A stretch of 64,000 nt of DNA. It comes from Zhengitettix transpicula (taxonomy: Eukaryota; Arthropoda; Insecta; Orthoptera; Tetrigidae). The stretch covers positions 162,220,032-162,284,031 of the forward strand of contig CM073591.1 of NCBI GenBank assembly GCA_037074705.1. Direction: 5' to 3'. Positions within the stretch are counted from its first letter, which is position 1. Every line of letters starts with the position of its first letter. The notes under the pieces were generated by a model that was given only the letters and a program-made list of their open reading frames with translations, made no database searches and was not told the DNA's origin. Positions 47,330 through 58,607 of this stretch are shown here, one piece after another. The position numbers and the translations under genes were made by a program.

Positions 47330-47660
47330 ATCCCATTTCGCCATTTATTTGGAACTAATTAACGCATGATAAGGTTTGGTCCCATGATCACATGTTTAAC
47401 GGTGTCATTTTCAGGAATTATTCCTAGACTCTGCTATAAGACGCAGTAAGACGAGTATATAGGGCTTTCGTATGCAAAATTGTGCCAACTGCGTTATAGG
47501 ACGCCTCGACGTCAATTGTTCGTCGGTTGGAGATTTCAATTAACACCGCCCTCCGTCAGTTCTCAGAAACTCCTAAACTATGCGCAATCAAGATTTTTGC
47601 AACTCAAGCAATTCGTTCTATAAGAAGCAAATATTTTAAACGCATTTCGTCCAATTGATT
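47330..47660. promoter_or_regulatory. GC-richer unique island, possible regulatory element
   Basis: Contains AACGCATGATAAGGTTTGGT, TATAAGACGCAGTAAGACGA and TGCGTTATAGGACGCCTCGA; the words TATAAGACGC and TATAGGACGC recur about 65 bp apart. No open frame above chance, no repeat match. Possibly conserved non-coding DNA; unproven. Confidence 0.25.
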
Positions 47661-48599
47661 CACTTGTAATTAACTTAATGGAAACCTCTACAATGAATCA
47701 GAAATATGAACCACGTTTTATTATTTAGTAAAAAACGGTACATAAACTGTTGAGAAATTATTAATATTATACGTGATTTTTTCTTTCCTTACGACTTTTT
47801 TATACTCTTTAGCATGTTTTTTAAAATAAAAATGTTTTCAGAACGTTTTCAGTTAGATCGTATAGTGAATTTGTACACGAAATTATCACACAAGCGAATT
47901 TGTTTAAAAAACATTATTTAATGTTACAATACAAGCTTATAAATGCTGAGAACTTGAATTTTAAGACGATTTCATTACATTAGGGAACTTAATCTATAAT
48001 AGACTTAGGTCTACTTTGGAACTATTTCCAAAAGTAATCCTAACAGAATACTATGGCCTATTATTTAACCATTAATTCGAATAAAAATTTAATTAGAGAT
48101 ATATTTTAATTTACTTTGGGTAAAAAAATTATATAATTCTTTTCTTAAAGTTCTACGTGCAAAGAAAAGTGTGTAGAATCGTATAGGCTAGTAGTTTTAC
48201 TATGAAAGTACTAATTTAAAAAATAAATACTTGTCAGATATAGTCTTCATGGTCGTTTTCTGTAAAATTCATATCAAACTAGTTTTAACGACTGGTATTC
48301 GAGAAATAAATGGATTCATACTATTGTTGGAAGTTTCTTAGAGTTTAATTTTGAGAATACAGTTTTTGAATGAGGTAGAAAATTAATTATGTTCAGTATA
48401 CTTAGTTTGACAACACTGATTTCGTGCGGCATCATAAAGTTTAACCGTCGACATTCTACGATCAAAAAAAATTAACAACGCATTTCTATTAATCTAAAAT
48501 GCGTGATTTATGCATTAGTTATTGATTTAGATTTTTAATCATTAATCGATTTAGTATTATAGTGTTACTCGGCTATTTTTTACAAATAATAAATTTGTA
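47661..48599. other. AT-rich DNA without recognisable gene
   Basis: No feature seen. Confidence 0.45.
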
Positions 48600-48960
48600 G
48601 GTACTTTTTTATTCTGGAATCTTCGATGATAATTTAATTGTGTATGGCAGTGTAATTGTTCGAGTTAATAGAAACAAAGTGATTCTAAATATTATTAGAG
48701 ACACGTGTTGAGGATTTCCAATAGCTTCTTTAAGGCAAATTTCTGGAGCTAATGAGGCAACAGAGTCGATTAAGGCGCGCCTGTCCCTAAACAACGAGTC
48801 CCAGTCTTTGCATTGTTGCAGGCGTCCCAAGAGACGCATTGGTCGCCCGTTTAATTAGTCACTCCAGTGGCACCGCTATTGGTCCCTCAGGCCCGACCAG
48901 ATTGATCGTACTCTGCAAGCAATTATTTTTAAACTGAATGGGCAACTCAAGTAAAAGACA
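48600..48960. promoter_or_regulatory. GC-richer unique island, possible regulatory element
   Basis: A block with AAATTTCTGGAGCTAATGAG, CGATTAAGGCGCGCCTGTCC, TTTAATTAGTCACTCCAGTG and CGCTATTGGTCCC (inverted CCAAT). There are several TAAT cores in a GC-balanced context. A 76-codon minus-strand frame overlaps without recognised domain. The texture is like conserved insect enhancers; not testable here. Confidence 0.28.
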
Positions 48961-49574
48961 ATTTAAAGCATCTCTCTTAGGTGTCTGATACTAGAAGGGT
49001 TCGTTATTCTATCGGGCAATCAACTCTCGCCAAATAAATGAAACAAAACTTCTTTTTTTCTGTTATTACACCAACGTTTCTTTAGATTTTCATATTCTTT
49101 GTAACTGGGTTTTCAATGCTTGCAACTTTTGTTTTGTGTTGAAAATTAGTTCAATTGACATGCTTTCGCTCAATTCCTTTCCTCGGGCCGGAAAATCTCA
49201 TATCGCTTGCCGTTGTTTGAAAACCCCTAGTCTAGACTGTCCTATTACTGACAGGAAGCACACATGTAATAGTATATTACATCAAGATACCGTGAATAAA
49301 GTAGCAGAAAGCCTTGTTATGACGGCAAAGGAACTGCAACTGGTGGCAGTTTCCTGGGAATAAAGACGTAAAACATTTCATTAATCATAAAGCGTCTAAA
49401 AGAAAGCCATGCGTCAAGATTAGAGGGACGTTAATTCTAAAAAAATATTTCTAATTCTTAATTTGTCACATATACTAGGATGTTGAAATTAATATAAAAC
49501 TTGTTTTTATGGGTATGCAGTTTATTAAAATCATTCTCAGTGGCGCAATAAATTACAATAGTTATAAGGGAGTG
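48961..49574. other. Unassigned DNA
   Basis: A 75-codon plus-strand frame (49136-49363) without recognised domain. No repeat seen. Confidence 0.35.
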
Positions 49575-49870
49575 ATCTGGTGAGATGGCCGAACTGCTGT
49601 GGTGTAGTGGTTCCGGGTTCGAATCCTGGCATGGGCATGGATGTTTGTCCTCGTCATGGTCATGAAAACTGGGATTCAGACTAAGGAGAATCGGCACACT
49701 GTCTACGTGTTACTCATAAATCCGGAATGTGTCACGTAAGATGACAGTCTGGGAGTCGTCCTCGTAGGCCAAAGCCTTCGATGGGCTTAAGAGTCAAGGA
49801 GGAGAGAGCGAGCGTCCGAGAGATGGTCTTTCTAGTTGTTTCATTTCGTGTATGTTGAGCAGCGTTCTTT
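49575..49870 (+). mobile_element. tRNA-derived SINE
   Basis: GTGGTGTAGTGGTTCCGGGT with CGGGTTCGAATCCTGGCATG contains a perfect B box (GGTTCGAATCC) and tRNA-like head, but the region between the A-box-like part and the B box is shortened. The body continues GGGCATGGATGTTTGTCC, ACTCATAAATCCGGAATGTG, AGTCGTCCTCGTAGGCCAAA and AGGCTTCGAT-like CCTTCGATGGGC to about 49830. The head GGGCATGGATGTTT is shared with the SINE at 30.7 kb, so the two families have a common tRNA head and different tails. No duplication was found. Confidence 0.75.
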
Positions 49871-51164
49871 ACCAAAACTATTTATCTCTTTCTGGGAACA
49901 GTGATTTCCAAGACTCGGCGAATACTAGTTCTTAAAATCCGAGTATCCACAACAAAAATGCTACGAACAACACTAATTCGCTTAGTTTTTCAGATTATGG
50001 GATCATAATTGGAGATTTAACAATAATAAGGCCTGTAAAATTCACAGTAATAAACCAATAAGATTAGTTGAAAATTAATTTACGTAAAATTCGTAAAACC
50101 ATTTCAAAATAGTACTATTGCTTAATTAACAGATTAGTGCTAATCCCGATTGAAATAATTTCATATGTTATTGAATTCCCCTTCTATTTATACCTGACGG
50201 AGAATGTGCAAAATAGTAAGGTGTAAAATTTGATGTTAAGTTAATTACGATGGAATAGATTGTAAAATGATTCGTGAATGATACATAAAAATGATACATT
50301 TTTAATGAATAAAGCCAAACCCCACTATAGGACACATTTCTAATTAGTTCACTACTTATATTCCACTTCATATTATAACAACGTGTTAACTTGAATTACT
50401 CCTAATACTTAAAAAACCACACCGATAATTAATTTATGGCAATATCATTGGAGATTTAAACAACGAATTATAATTTAACCATTTAAATTCACAATTAAAT
50501 TTTATTACGATTATTGGCCATGGTTACGCGTTTACATTTATTTTCATAAGAAGTCCAATAATAAATACATAAATTCAACTTCATATTAATGTCAAAAAAT
50601 ATATGAAGCGGAAAGAATCAAATGATTATTCAGAAAATACTTCTTTATGGAGCTTTGACAAGGGAAATAAACCAAATTAGATAGACAGAAACTCGAAGCT
50701 GTTGAAATGGAGTTCATAAAAGGAATGTATAATATAAAAAACTAGAAAAAGTTCAACTAAAGAGTGAAAATGAACCACTTCTCGAGTATTATAGACATTA
50801 AAGTAAAAATTGAACGGATTATTGAAGTAAGCGACTTTTAAATTAAGTATTTTTCAAACGAAAACAAAGTTTATTTAGCAGTATTATTGCCGTTTAACTC
50901 GAAGTATTTAGTTAAAATTAAATATTGCTGTTCAGGAGCATGATTTGAATCTTATAAAAACTGTTTGGTCCTACTAATTTTTGTTGGTTTGCAGCCGTTA
51001 GAGAACGTTATTTCATTAAGCCACTGACGTTTCTGTCACAGATACTACTTCCAAACTTGAAGTAACTTGGGAAAATTTGCTTTCTTTGACCAATTTAAAT
51101 AAATAACAGAATATAATAATTAGTATAATTAATAGTAAAAATAGCAGTATTTTAGACGTAATAA
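49871..51164. other. AT-rich DNA without recognisable gene
   Basis: No feature seen. Confidence 0.45.
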
Positions 51165-51580
51165 AATTTAAGATTCAATATAAAACATAATAAATATTAA
51201 TCACGACGTTTCGCCTCTGATCGGCACCTCTTCAGATGTATAGATGTTACATTCAATTATAATTTATAATAAAAAATTTTAAGTTGACAAAATTTCTAAC
51301 GTGCGGTTTGCCCACGAAAATTGCTGCTACTTTAATTATATAGTAAGTCAGATTGATATAATCTCTAAAAGGCTGCTACTTTTATTATTTGATTTTCATA
51401 TGAAGTCAGACTCTTATAATTGTGTTTACATTTTGGCCGCAACCACACGTTAGAAATTTTGTGGATTTAAATTTTTTATATTAAATTATAGTGGAACGTA
51501 ACATCTATACAGCTGAAAACGTCCCAATAGGTACTAAACGTCGTGTTTATTATCTTTTAAATTGAATATTCAACTTTTTC
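51165..51580. mobile_element. Foldback element of inverted Penelope-like termini
   Basis: An imperfect palindrome of about 415 bp centred near 51374. Matching pairs at equal distances from the centre: ACAAAATTTCTAACGTG (51287) with CACGTTAGAAATTTTGT (51446), TGTATAGATGTTAC (51237) with GTAACATCTATACA (51498), and CACGACGTTT (51202) with AAACGTCGTG (51536). In each arm, between these, is a hammerhead-like core: on the minus strand CTGAAGAGG...GGCGAAACG (51204-51235), and on the plus strand the more decayed CTGAAAA...CTAAACG (51513-51540). It is the same architecture as the 42.6-kb palindrome but a different sequence family. Confidence 0.65.
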
Positions 51581-53151
51581 TGACTAAAAATCTTCTATTT
51601 TTATAATTTAATTTAAATATGAAGTAATATTGTTATAATTATTAATAATAATGATACTTATAATATACGTATTTACATATACTATAAACAATTATGACAA
51701 AGAAAGAATCTGTATAATTGATTTGATATTAATTCAGTCCATTATTAGAGTGACCGATTATTGAAAACTATGCCCATCACTGTTCCACAGTATTACAGTA
51801 CCCGAAGAAGAAATATGGGATTTTATAGTTGACAGCACTCTCGCCACCATGTGAGCAAACTTCACACCCTCTCTCACCCCACCAGAAAGAGCCCCTGTTT
51901 GTTTTATTAGCGTTTCCAGATAAAGCAATGAAGGCTTCCACGCATTTATTTTGCGCTTTCAAAAACGTTTATTTTACAGCCACGAATCAGAAGTGTGTTT
52001 ATGTAGCAGATGAAGGCAGCGAGGAAATACACTGGTATAGTTAAGCGTCATCCCCATCGGGTTCGGAAAACGAGAAACTGCACAAATGTGGAATCGCAGG
52101 TGCACTCTATAAAACGAGATCATATTTCAAATTCATGGTTATATTATCACAGCTGGGATGAGTTCCTGTGGGATTTACAAAGCACGTGTTTCAAAGAATT
52201 GGACGTTCCCAAGGGTTCCGCTAAGCTAATGTTATTGCTTCATGACAGGGCGAGAACTTAATGGTCGTTTCAGTTTTACAAATAGCTATGAAGGGTCTGG
52301 CCGTACTTGAGCACTTTGCACTATCATTCATGTTAACAGTGGCATCAAAATTTATGAAAAAATGTTAACCTAAACTGATTATTATTGAATGGCAGGTTCC
52401 CAAATGATTAGATGATTATTTGTTAAGCTTATCGTAGCCCTTATCAGGATATATTGCAGGCAAAACTCCAGAATTCTATTGAAGACCATGCGGGATTAGG
52501 TAGGGACATGTATTGTATAATAATGAAGACGGAGCACATTTAAGACGAATACGTTGAAAATCGTTGATTCCAGTATTCACCCATTTGGTTAATAGGTATT
52601 AAGAAGTTGACCTATTCGTGTTACGTGCATAAAAATATGTGTAAAAATATATAAACCTCTTCATACATTAACTACACAATTAATTACGGAAGGTAAAATG
52701 TCAATACTTCGATGATCAACCAGATTCTGTCAACAAGTTCCTCATTATATTCCTAGGTGTTTCTCGTGTTCGCCAAACTCAATAAATTAAACAGATTTTT
52801 AGGAATTATTAATTTTGATTCATGTCAGATAACAACTCTCCACTGAGAGGATTCCCTCATTTTTCGTAACCAACAGAATCTCGGATTTTGAATTATGTGA
52901 TTTACATAACGTGATCCGTGTGCTCTGTCTCAGTCATTTGTCTATTTTTGAAACTAGGACATTTTACTTTCAAATAAACTTTCTCATCCCTTATTTAATC
53001 TGTCAGTTTTTTCAACTACACTAGCTTTAAGAATTTAGGTTTTCTGGTTGAAAATACACTTACAAACTATTTGGATTTGTGCACTGTTGTGCCGGCTTTA
53101 AAATATTCCTCTGAAATTTTAATTCAAATATAGCGCGATAGTTTTATAATT

Positions 53152-53152
<1 letters not shown>
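51581..53152. other. Unassigned DNA, GC-richer at 51.78-52.26 kb
   Basis: Overlapping frames of 61-83 codons lie at 51777-52261 on both strands. One contains QKCVYVADEGSEEIHWYS after an acceptor-like TTTATTTTACAG (51965-51976). I do not recognise a protein; a decayed exon is possible. The rest is AT-rich. Confidence 0.35.

Positions 53153-53194
<42 letters not shown>
53153..53194. repeat. (AT)n microsatellite
   Basis: About 21 AT units ending exactly at the TG start of family III copy d. Confidence 0.95.
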
Positions 53195-53197
<3 letters not shown>

Positions 53198-53788
53198 AGT
53201 GAATAACAACCTTAAGTGGCCGCGGGCCTGAGGAGGCCTGAGGAGGAATACATTAAGCGTGCACGTGTGCTTGCCCGAGAGGCCAAAAGAAATCACGGGT
53301 ACAGGTCCCTTTTTTTGCATCGTTTGGGGGGGGGGGCGGAGGACTTATAAATACTCCGAACCCGGGTGAAAAGAGGAGACGGAGACGGAGAGACAGAGAC
53401 GCAGGGAGACGGAGACGCAGAGGTTCTGAGGAACGTCCATCGCGGGGAGGCCGAAGAAGGAGATCGTGTGCTGCTTACTACAAGACCAGTGATCCACGGC
53501 TGACGCCACAAGTAAAGTAAGCATCACAATATATGTAAAGTGCCTTCAAAAGTAGAATTCTTTTACACAGTGCGGAAATAGACTCTGTTCTTGAATAGCC
53601 ACCGAACCGCCCACATTACCCTGTTGAGAAGGAGAACTTTTTAATAAAGCCGGAGCTAATTTTAATTTTATGCAGACCAATGTATATCTGCTGGCGCCCA
53701 ACAATATTTTTTTAATGTACTTTTTTTTGTATTTTCTTGTAATAAAGTTTATTTTTTTATATTAAGTAATAAAAGGCGAATCATTACA
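53195..53788 (+). mobile_element. Family III-type TG...CA element, copy d: LTR-like with TATA box, poly(A) signal and tRNA-Lys primer-site motif
   Basis: 594 bp from TGTAGTGAATAAC to CATTACA with ATAT on both sides (53191-53194 and 53789-53792). In order it holds a duplicated GCCTGAGGAG (53227-53246), a G11 run (53326-53336), TATAAATA (53346-53353), a purine-rich GGAGACGGAGAC tract (53376-53425), AATAAA (53643-53648) and TGGCGCCCAAC (53692-53702). Promoter, then poly(A) signal, then a tRNA-Lys primer-binding motif is the order of an LTR followed by the leader of a gypsy-like retrotransposon. The element nonetheless ends 86 bp later in an inverted terminus with ATAT. Internal genes are absent. 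The 60-72-codon frames on the minus strand are the complement of the GA tract. Confidence 0.65.
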
Positions 53789-53796
53789 ATATATAT

Positions 53797-54808
53797 TGTA
53801 TTAATCAACGATAAATCACAGTTAAATCGCCACGTTGGAGCGTCAAAATGTAATAATTACATTTAAATAATTAACTTGCAATAATTCTAAGTTAAAAGGT
53901 GCCACCACGTTGATGTCAAAATGTAGTAATTAACTATTAAATTATTAAAATAAGCCTCATGTTGGAGCACAAAAATGTAATAAATACAATATTAATTTAA
54001 ATTAAATCCCAAGTTGCGGCACCAAAACTAATATTCAAATTAAAAGAGATTTTATATAAGCGAATTTACTATTAAAATGATTGGATTTTAAATAAAAAAC
54101 AAAGTGTAAAATATAAAACAAAGTTAATTTATTAAAACAAATTATTATCACCATTTAAGTTATGTTACATGTTGGTAAAATTTGCCATGGCTTGATTTCA
54201 GTACCGACTATCGGGCCTCCAATAAAGAATATTACGACAATTATAAATTTACAAAGTGAGAAATTTTTAATTTTAGCTATTAGTGAAATATGAAATCTGA
54301 CGATAAATATCATTTACATTTAGGTATACAAATAATAAATTCATTAATTTATCTTATCGTTTTGCTGGGCGAAAAAGGGGCTCGTACACACTCGATTATT
54401 GTTTAACACTTTCACATGTTTCACTGAATTCACTTGTGGTTATTATTTCCACATACAACACTTCCTGCTCCCTGTATTTGACCACACCAATTGTTTTGCT
54501 GTTCTCTCGTCACGTGCTCCACATTTACTGCACATTAGCTTGATATATCTAACTAACTGGTGTCTTTAGCAACATCAGACAACCATTGCGAACTGTAGAC
54601 TGGATACTGGAAACTGGCGACTCTTAACACACTCCAGGTCTGACAAATACATTCAGCTCTGTATCCTGGAGACTCCCAAAAACACGCTCTTACAACTTTA
54701 TCATTAGAGCTCCCTAATTATTCTAAATCTTTTCAGATTTTATTGTCCTCTCTCCGCTGAGTTCTTCTGACTATCTGCTGCGTTACATGTTTCTTTTTAA
54801 TTACCACA
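53797..54808 (-). mobile_element. Family III TG...CA element, copy c, with four primer-site-like repeats
   Basis: 1012 bp from TGTATTAATCAACG to TTACCACA, with ATAT on both sides (53793-53796 and 54809-54812). It abuts copy d with only ATATATAT between. At 53829-54028 four diverged units carry CCACGTTGGAGCG, CACCACGTTGATG, CTCATGTTGGAGCAC and CCAAGTTGCGGCACC. Read on the minus strand these resemble TGGCGCCCAACGTGG, the tRNA-Lys primer-binding site. Further landmarks: GACTATCGGGCCTCC (54206), TGAAATCTGACGAT (54290), then the GC-richer third (54360-54790), as in copies a, b and f. No coding capacity. Confidence 0.65.
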
Positions 54809-57800
54809 ATATATTTATTTATTTAATGTTATTATATATTTGCAAGGGTTGACAGGTTGGCAAGTTGGAATTTGAATTTTATCAGACGCTACCGTGGCGG
54901 AGAGATAATCCGTTTTGCCTGGACGTAGGCACGAAGGATGTTGACCCTCGGAGGTTACCTGGAGTGTCGCACCGTGGGAAACGTTGTCTCCAAAAATTCC
55001 AAAATTTAATTAAACTCGTGACTGCCTGGACGAATCACATTTCTTGGTTCAGGAAAGATCGACCTAAAATGATAGTCAATATCGATATTTTACATGCAGC
55101 GAAGTGGCTGTGAAAATAATGTAGAAAGATTCCTCAACGAACAGTCGCCAGAGACGGACATAAAGTCTGAAGCGTGCATGATCCACAGGACTCGTAGAGT
55201 ACGAGGGTGCCACATGACGGCGGCCAGAGATACTCGAAAGGTAACTGCCGAGTGTCTCAATCCTAGACGCACCTGGGGGAATTACCGTAGTTTATGGTTA
55301 AACTTGAGATTTAAGGGATCTGATTGTCTTGCACGGCTAGCTGAATATGTATAATTTGTATATTTTCATGTAAATATTTGTCTATCTTCAATTTCAAGAT
55401 TAATAACTCCTTGAAACGATCCCTTTCTTTTGTCAATTATAAATTCACCCGTTACACAGTATTAATGACAAAATCTTGTGGAAATATATAAAACCTATTT
55501 GAGTAATTATACTACAATTAACAAAAATAGCGAAACTAGAAGGATACAGCATGTTTGAGCGCAAGAAAAGTTAACTAGCACGTCACTATTTAGAATAATT
55601 TTCATGTATCAATTCAAATATTAATTAATAACAACATAGTTTATCAGCTATGCTTTTTAAAGGTTTATGATAGCTAAATGCCCTGTATAATCTGAGTTGT
55701 TTTAACAACTAACGAAAATGTTTGCGCACTCCGTAGCTTTCAACTTGTGCCCGTGTATTTCAAAGGGAGAGAAGACGAGAAAGGGAGGATGCAATTAACT
55801 GACCTCACATAGATTACAGCCAGGGAAGGGGGCCGCCAATGTGAACGAATACTCATCTCTTTCTCTGCTTTTCAACGAACTGATAGGCATACTTTGGCAT
55901 TGATAGAAACTTAATTGATCTTCTCTCGGTGTGGTTCAAGATAGAGTTCATATTGGTGGAATAAAAGTCCTGTTGATTAAAAACGTTTATTTACCAACAG
56001 TGTAGGATTCCTGTTACGAATTAAATCATTACTCCGACAAAATAAACTGTATAATATTTGTGCAACTTAACTAGACGAATTCATTCATATTTAAGTCAGA
56101 AACGAATACCAATTACCGGGTGGAGAAAAATCACAAACTAATATTTATAACATTTTAAAATATTCGTTTTATATTTTATATATTTCTATTACTTTGAAAC
56201 AATAACCCAATACCGATTGATTCACAAAGAATATTATAATCCTTATTTTACAATGAGAATCGTTTTTATAGCAATCAACCATTTAAATTTTTCGATTTTA
56301 TGCTGCCTACATTTATATTTGAAGTCTTCAATGATACATTTAATATTAAAAATATTGTCTTAATTTCAATAATAGCTGAAGAGGCGGTTTTTGTTTAAGT
56401 AATGTGAATTTTAGCAAATAAAAATAACTTAATGCTGATTCGATGTAATGTGATCCTCTGTCCCGAAATCAAGTAAACTGATACTGACGAAGTGGCTTCT
56501 TGACATAAACCTGATGAATTTGGATACGAAGTGTCCACAGTTTGCACAGAATATTTGAATCTGAACGATTTGTCGAATTATAGCACGTATAAGACATGAC
56601 AGATGTTAAATATAATAATCTTTAATTGTTACAGCCGTCTATAAAAATGATAATTTATCATCCGGAAGGGTGTATAACCCAGTGGTGTGATCACTTGTCA
56701 ATATAATTAATTTTATCATTTATCTATGAAAAGTTAATGAGGCTGCAGTCCTTTATCTCGTTTCAAAAATAAAGAAATTAATTCCCCTAAGACAACTCAC
56801 GGTGCCTACAAATATTTGTAAAGGTTTTCAGAATTAACAAAGAAATAATGCATATATATATATATATAGTTAGTACAATATTAATTATATTCATATAAAT
56901 TTCGAGAAATAAAACGTACACGAACATAAATTTTGTCTCATACCATAAACATAGGCTTTCAGCGTCACCAATGTAACGCCAACCTCTTACTAACTGAAAA
57001 CACATCATGAAACTGTAATTTGCACACTATTACACTGTATAATGCATTTCAGGAGTGGACTGTGTATATCTTATGTTTTGCTTTGAATAAGACCCTCCAT
57101 GATACAACCGCAGACGGCGTCTTTCCTGTCGTAAAACAGCGCCGCCTCTTGTACGCTACATTATGGAATCATACACAAGGTCGCAATAAACAGAGTAAAA
57201 TACCGTTTATAAAAAACATAGGACCCAGTTGGATAGATTATAATAATTTTTAAATTAGTTTATCAGTGACTATATAACAGCGAATTATCATCGAGTATCA
57301 TATAAAAATAATTGCATATTCTCCATGAATAGCAATGAAAGTCATCTAAATTTACGAAGATGATACTGTAACACTATTTTTATCTCCTAATGTGTGAATG
57401 TGGTAAGAGTTTAAAGGGTATATTAAACCACGTGGATGAAATCGGTAAGGTATAATCATTTTGCGTTAATCTTATTTCATATTTATCGTTATTAAATGGC
57501 TTGTAATAAATATCTATTTTTCTATGCAAATTTAATCAGTTTTTATTTTTAAATCAAGCATTTACCACTGCAGATAGGCAAAGACATTTTAATTATTGCT
57601 TAAAAATGTGAGCATTTAATACTATTACTTGTGGCAGTCCCCTCGCTACCAGCCGTAGAATGTCTCCAACGGTCCAATTCCTAGAACGGCTTACCTGCGG
57701 TAGGAGGAAGTAACTTTTGGGAAACAACAGCCCTTTACATACTAAGCTAATTTATTAAAGATATGAACAATTAAAATTTTGCCCCCGACTAGCCAGTTAT

Positions 57801-58071
57801 GAAAACTCAGGGATTGTTGTGGCAAATTAGGCCCGGGAAACGAATTTTATAAAAATTGCTTTACGCAACCATGAAATATGCAATACTGGTTACCAGACTG
57901 GGGTCTCTTCAACACAGCGACGTCCCTCGCAGCTCGTCATCGATGTCTCTCTCGTGAAGTCTCGCTGGTAAATTCTCAAAAACCCCAAGAGCAACCGCTC
58001 ACCGCAACTTCTCCAGTCAGAATCCTTCACCAGGCATCCACTTCTCCCGACCTGTGAGACCAACTGTATTG
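54809..58071. other. 3.3 kb unassigned, with a GC-richer patch at 54.88-55.35 kb
   Basis: Frames of 82 and 86 codons (54865-55113 and 55094-55354) overlap in the patch; the peptides (for example WRRDNPFCLDVGTKDVDPRR) are not recognised. It could be remains of a transposon or exon. An (AT)n run lies at about 56851-56870. The rest is AT-rich. The patch 57880-58060 is GC-richer and leads into the duplicated segment. Confidence 0.4.
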
Positions 58072-58369
58072 TATTGGTCCATTAAATTTATTATGGACCA
58101 ATCACAGGTCCTAGACGATCCGACGTAGAGCATTCTCTCCTAATACAACACGTTGCTCTGTTCGTCTCCGTATTGTTTCATCCCGCCGCACCGTAGTAGA
58201 AGTGATTTGTGAAGTTATGTTTGATCACAATTTCTGAATCTGCGTGATTGCGTAATGCTGCGTAATATTCACTGAACATCTATGAGGACGAATAAACTGT
58301 AATCTATTGGACCATTTAATTTATTATGGACCAATCACAGGTCCTAGACGATCCGACGTAGAGCATTCC
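58072..58369 (+). repeat. Pair of direct repeats 233 bp apart
   Basis: A 51-bp block is identical at 58085-58135 and 58318-58368, with weaker match for about 13 bp upstream. It starts AATTTATTATGGACCAATCA and ends GACGTAGAGCATTC. Around it TTGGTCCATTAAATTTATTATGGACCAA (58073-58100) makes a hairpin with 7-8 bp arms. The 182 bp between the repeats end in GACGAATAAACTGTAAT. It may be a local tandem duplication or a very small terminal-repeat element. No flanking target duplication was found. Confidence 0.8.
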
Positions 58370-58607
58370 AACCACGAAACCCTCTGTACCTGCTGTTTGC
58401 TGACGGGAAAAAACCCCGATGGAGGTACAGTTACAATCCCCAGCCTGACTGGCACCAAACGGTACTTTTTGCTGATGTTGGATAAACATGGTTGCTCACG
58501 CGTTTAAACAAACTGACTAAAATATCAGTATAATCAATAAAAAGACGCCTATCCTAAATAACGCGCTATGTACTTAGGTTTCAGTCAACGTTATTGTCTT
58601 GTCCGCT
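58370..58607. other. Unassigned DNA
   Basis: A 66-codon frame (58307-58507) starts in the direct repeat and is not recognised. Confidence 0.35.

Noticed and set aside
53293..53527. Serine/proline-rich 60-72-residue frames
   Set aside because: They are the complement of the GGAGACGGAGAC tract of family III copy d.
56516..56545. CTGATGAATTTGGATACGAAG as another hammerhead-like core
   Set aside because: The second box reads CGAAG instead of GAAAC, the stem does not pair well, and no Penelope-like flanks were seen.
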